Position numbers and translations under genes: made by a program. Positions 42,616-45,416 of a stretch of 45,416 nt of DNA are shown here, piece by piece (the first letter of the stretch is position 1; the number at the start of each line of letters is the position of its first letter). The notes beneath the pieces were generated by a model. That model was not told where the DNA came from. It saw only the letters and a list, made by a program, of their open reading frames with translations, and did not search any database. The stretch spans positions 1 through 45,416 of the forward strand of contig CAZAXU010000015.1 in the NCBI GenBank assembly GCA_964489245.1. The letters run 5' to 3'. The stretch comes from CAZAXU01 sp964489245. Lineage in GTDB: Bacteria; Bacteroidota; Bacteroidia; Flavobacteriales; Flavobacteriaceae.

Positions 42616-44817
42616 TCATAAATTTAAAGTTGCCGTAAGAATGATGTTTCTTCCCATGTTTGGAATTTCTTGTTCACGCAGCACGGAGAGATGTCCGATA
42701 TAAAATTTATTGAAAAGATTATGAATGGATAAATTCAAATCAATATCTGTTTTATAGAATTTGAGATTAGCTCCAAAACCGGTATTGAGCAATGTATATG
42801 CCGGTCGTTTCTTTTCAAATTGGCTGACTTTGGTGCTTGGAAAAGTATGGTTGACTCCGATTGTCAAGTAATATTTTTTCAAAATTCGGTGTGTGTGACT
42901 ATTTGTAAATCTGATTTGATTTTTCCATTGATCTGCAGGGATTAGCGGCAGATAAGATTCATTTCTTTTTCCGATAACCGTCTCAAAACTACTATCGAAA
43001 TGTAACCAATCCCAAGGATGAGGATGTAGGTGAATGCCAATCTCTCCGCCATAAAGTCGGGCATTATTTTGTCTGTATTGATAGATAGAATAATTATTTT
43101 GTGTTTGTCCGGTTGGTTCAAGATAGATGTATCGATTGATTTTATTGTAAAAAGTATTGACAAAAAATTCAATATGCGTATTTTGATATTCAAAATTGAT
43201 ATCTGTTTGTAAGTTTTGTTCGTTTTTCAACGCAGGATTTCCGATTTCAATTCGGTTGTCATGCAGCCCTTTAGAAGCTAGTTCAGCTAGGTTTGGTGCC
43301 CGAAATCCGCTGGCAATATTTAGTCGGAGGATAATATGTTCACTTGGCTCGGTTTTTAGTCCGAAAGAGCCGGTGAAACTAGGCAACTTCTTGTCAAATC
43401 CTTTCCGATATTCGGCAGATAAGGGTGTTTTAACATCTTTGGTCTGAATTTGTCTGGCATCATAACGGATTCCGGCTTGAAATTGCGTTTCGTTTAAAGT
43501 ATAATTTATCGTAGAAAAAATTGCATAGTTGTTTATTTTTGCATCAGGAACAAGATAGTGTTCTCCAAAATTCCGATTGTTTTGTAACATGCCTTGGAAA
43601 CCTATAATGCTTTCAAAATGCTGATATTCAGGCAAATACCATTTAGCATCTAGATTCAGTGTGTTGAGTTGCATGCCAATTTTTTGATGTTCATGCACTT
43701 GCAGAATTCTTTGATGTGCCGTATATCCTATATTGGTTTTGATATTGGATTTTTTCAGTTTGATATCGGTTTTTAAACTTGCGCTATGGTTGGTTAAATT
43801 TTGGTATTTATTTTTGAATTGATAGTTTGGTTGTGTGAGTGCCAAACCAACCGGCAGACCGTTTTTTCCTTGATTATAGTGATATCTGAAATCGGTTTGT
43901 ATTTTTTTATTTTGAAAGCCGATACCTACTTTTAGATCTTTTGATTGATAGCGAGAATTCGATACGCTTTGTTTGTTTGGAATATGATAGTCTGCATTTC
44001 TGTTGTATGTTCCGCGGGTCAAAAATTTGAAAGATTTTCCTGATGTTTTGATGCCTAAGCCGGTTTCTATTCCTGACGTATTTGAAAAATATTTACTTTT
44101 TAATTGTGCATGTATTTCATTTTTTTTGGCATATTTTTCAGGTTCCAAATAAAGTACGCCTCCCATGGCATCAGAGCCATAGAGCAGAGATGCGGGTCCT
44201 TTGATAATCTCTACACTTTCAATGCCGGACTCACTAATGCCCATACCGTGTTTTTCTCCGAATTGAAAATTTTCCAAGCGAACGCCCTGATTGTAGACCA
44301 ATACCCGACTGCCTGTTAGTCCACGGATGATAGGTTTGTCAATGCCGGTCCCTACGCTTATTTTTGATACACCTGCTATTTGAGTGATTCCTTGCATCAG
44401 GCTTTGAATTCCTTGTTTTTCCATTGCTTTCACGCTTTTGTGAGATACCTTGACCACATTGTCTTTTTGCAATTTATTAAAAGGTGTTGAGAGAATGACT
44501 TCATCCAGTTCAAAAACAGCCTCTTCGAGTGATACATTGAATTCTTTTTGCGTTTGGTCAAAGTTGACTTTCAGTTGTTGCTCTTTGAATCCAATCAATG
44601 AAAACAGGATTTTAATTTTATTGGTTTTGATATTGGATATTTTATAAAATCCATCCGTATTTGTTGTTGTTCCTTTGTGAATAGAAGGAATATAGACATT
44701 TACGCCAAAGAGTGGTTTTTTGGTTTTGGCATTGATAATTTTTCCATGAATACTATAGTTTTGTGCAGAGTTTATTATAGGCAAAACAAACAACAACACA
44801 TATATTGCTTTCTTCAT
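42616..44817 (-). CDS. TonB-dependent outer membrane receptor
   Basis: A 733-residue outer membrane transporter powered by TonB. A signal peptide (1-18, ending NSAQ) is followed by a carboxypeptidase-regulatory-like domain (21-100: SIHGKIINAKTKKPLFGVNVYI, split by length; LIGFKEQQ), the plug (about 110-225, with IRGLTGSRVLVYNQGVR and VEIIKGPASLLYGSDA), and a 22-strand-type barrel (230-733). The plug block FGEKHGMGISESGIESVE resembles receptors I associate with metal uptake in this phylum, so zinc, copper or a metal complex is a guess at the substrate. The upstream small gene on the same strand carries His-rich motifs, consistent with that. The spacer contains inverted and direct repeats. No perfect -7 box is seen. 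Confidence 0.95.
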   Translation of the reverse strand: MKKAIYVLLFVLPIINSAQNYSIHGKIINAKTKKPLFGVNVYIPSIHKGTTTNTDGFYKISNIKTNKIKILFSLIGFKEQQLKVNFDQTQKEFNVSLEEAVFELDEVILSTPFNKLQKDNVVKVSHKSVKAMEKQGIQSLMQGITQIAGVSKISVGTGIDKPIIRGLTGSRVLVYNQGVRLENFQFGEKHGMGISESGIESVEIIKGPASLLYGSDAMGGVLYLEPEKYAKKNEIHAQLKSKYFSNTSGIETGLGIKTSGKSFKFLTRGTYNRNADYHIPNKQSVSNSRYQSKDLKVGIGFQNKKIQTDFRYHYNQGKNGLPVGLALTQPNYQFKNKYQNLTNHSASLKTDIKLKKSNIKTNIGYTAHQRILQVHEHQKIGMQLNTLNLDAKWYLPEYQHFESIIGFQGMLQNNRNFGEHYLVPDAKINNYAIFSTINYTLNETQFQAGIRYDARQIQTKDVKTPLSAEYRKGFDKKLPSFTGSFGLKTEPSEHIILRLNIASGFRAPNLAELASKGLHDNRIEIGNPALKNEQNLQTDINFEYQNTHIEFFVNTFYNKINRYIYLEPTGQTQNNYSIYQYRQNNARLYGGEIGIHLHPHPWDWLHFDSSFETVIGKRNESYLPLIPADQWKNQIRFTNSHTHRILKKYYLTIGVNHTFPSTKVSQFEKKRPAYTLLNTGFGANLKFYKTDIDLNLSIHNLFNKFYIGHLSVLREQEIPNMGRNIILTATLNL

Positions 44818-44891
44818 TTGTTCAAGTTTTAAAAATTTTCTTATTAGGATTATAAATAGATGTCTGAATGATTTTGTTGTATCAAAAGACG

Positions 44892-44922
44892 TTGATAAAC
44901 AGGTGTTTACCTGAATTGATAA
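44892..44922 (-). promoter_or_regulatory. Inverted and direct repeats upstream of the TonB receptor
   Basis: CAGGT (44900-44904) and ACCTG (44909-44913) form a 14-base inverted repeat around GTTT. It is flanked by two TTGATAA copies (44892-44898 and 44916-44922, plus-strand reading). Lying 75-105 bases before the receptor ATG, this could be an operator, but no regulator is identified. Confidence 0.3.
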
Positions 44923-44927
44923 GAAAA

Positions 44928-45245
44928 TTAAACCGGAGGGGCGCGTAAAAAGAAATCCTGATGTGGGTGCGTTATGATTTGTTCTGTCGGATTGGAAACG
45001 GCTTCAAAAAACAGCTCTTGGTGTTTTATTTTAAAGTGATTTGTTTCCAAATTAAAGACATAGTGCAATTGTTGGTGAAATATGCCACAATTGTTTTTTG
45101 AGATTTTTTGAATTCTAGTTTGTGCATCAAAATAGACAATCCCATGGTCATTATCAAACATATGAATAAGTTGAAAGACATAGGGAGTCTGAATGGTCAA
45201 GGCAAATAAAATTGCAAGAACGATATGTTTTGAATTGCTTTTCAA
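44928..45245 (-). CDS. Small exported protein with His motifs, companion of the TonB receptor
   Basis: The protein has one hydrophobic N-terminal segment (HIVLAILFALTIQTPYVFQLIHMF), then a polar domain with several His and one Cys (HMFDNDHG, NNCGIFHQQLHYV, NHFKIKHQELF, THPHQDFF) and the ending FFLRAPPV. Proteins of this size, with a similar RAPP/RGPP ending, are common just upstream of TonB receptors in flavobacteria, as I recall; a metal-related accessory role is inferred. The start is uncertain. TTG 45245 (105 residues) is preferred because ATG 45341 adds 32 odd residues before the signal-like segment and a near -7 match (TATCTTCG, 45277-45270) lies between. If the ATG is used, the protein has 137 residues. 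Confidence 0.6.
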   Translation of the reverse strand: MKSNSKHIVLAILFALTIQTPYVFQLIHMFDNDHGIVYFDAQTRIQKISKNNCGIFHQQLHYVFNLETNHFKIKHQELFFEAVSNPTEQIITHPHQDFFLRAPPV

Positions 45246-45370
45246 ACTCAGAAATAAAAAAATTTGTTGCGAAGATATGAAATTAAAGCTTAAAAAAAGC
45301 TTAAAATTTAAGTTGTTGATTACGAAGCCTACCATAATCAATAATAAAAACTACAACAGTTAATAAGTGT

Positions 45371-45416
45371 TTATTCTTCTTCGTAGTTTTTCATTTCATG
45401 CTCAAAATAGGCATAA
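45371..45416 (-). CDS. C-terminal end of an unidentified gene
   Basis: On the minus strand the last bases read YAYFEHEMKNYEEE then TAA (stop at 45371-45373), with the frame open to the window edge. The Glu-rich ending and its position 30 bases or more upstream of the next minus-strand gene fit a real gene end, but 14 residues are too few to identify it. Confidence 0.45.
   Translation of the reverse strand, partial: YAYFEHEMKNYEEE

Noticed and set aside
1..45416. CRISPR array, insertion sequence, prophage, toxin-antitoxin or defence system
   Set aside because: No regularly spaced repeats, transposase, integrase, phage or toxin genes were seen; composition and gene content look like stable chromosomal core.

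Overview
The window looks like chromosomal core DNA of an AT-rich member of the Bacteroidota, most likely a flavobacterium. Four things point there: perfect TAnnTTTG -7 boxes with no clear Shine-Dalgarno sequences, secreted proteins with type IX secretion (T9SS) C-terminal sorting domains, a DUF3127 protein, and a TonB receptor with a carboxypeptidase-regulatory-like N-terminus. I see no tRNA, rRNA, CRISPR array, insertion sequence, phage or plasmid gene. No gene-free stretch exceeds 300 bases.

Layout. Bases 1-6995 (+) hold the 3' part of a complex I operon: nuoH (partial), I, J, K, L, M, N, then a small soluble protein of unknown role. Bases 7024-18107 (-) hold a DEAD-box RNA helicase, a long conserved protein that looks like a divergent flavin TIM barrel, a DUF2891 lipoprotein with a secreted M20 amidohydrolase, a large secreted Asp-box (BNR) protein, a LolA-like periplasmic protein and inorganic pyrophosphatase. 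Bases 18247-26056 hold a secretome cluster: three T9SS proteins with Omp28-like CXXC thioredoxin-fold regions and one small T9SS-like protein, interrupted by a PPK2 polyphosphate kinase. Bases 26131-29339 (-) are the classic thrS-infC-rpmI-rplT translation operon, where infC starts at a non-canonical AUA codon. After DUF3127 (+) comes a minus-strand run: GT39-type glycosyltransferase, GT2 glycosyltransferase, zinc peptidase, lysophospholipid-type acyltransferase. Bases 34186-42580 (+) hold a small membrane protein and the alpha-2-macroglobulin/PBP1C pair. The end (-) has a TonB-dependent receptor with a small His-containing companion, and the last codons of one more gene.

The genes form housekeeping modules (respiration, translation, phosphate/pyrophosphate metabolism, envelope assembly) plus an accessory exported module. 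I found no defence or mobile system. The best leads are: the AUA start of infC; a 28-base element duplicated at nearly equal distance upstream of two Omp28-like genes; the flavin-barrel-like protein at 8915-10723; the rpmI-rplT spacer; and three apparent start codons that sit inside promoter boxes and so are probably wrong.
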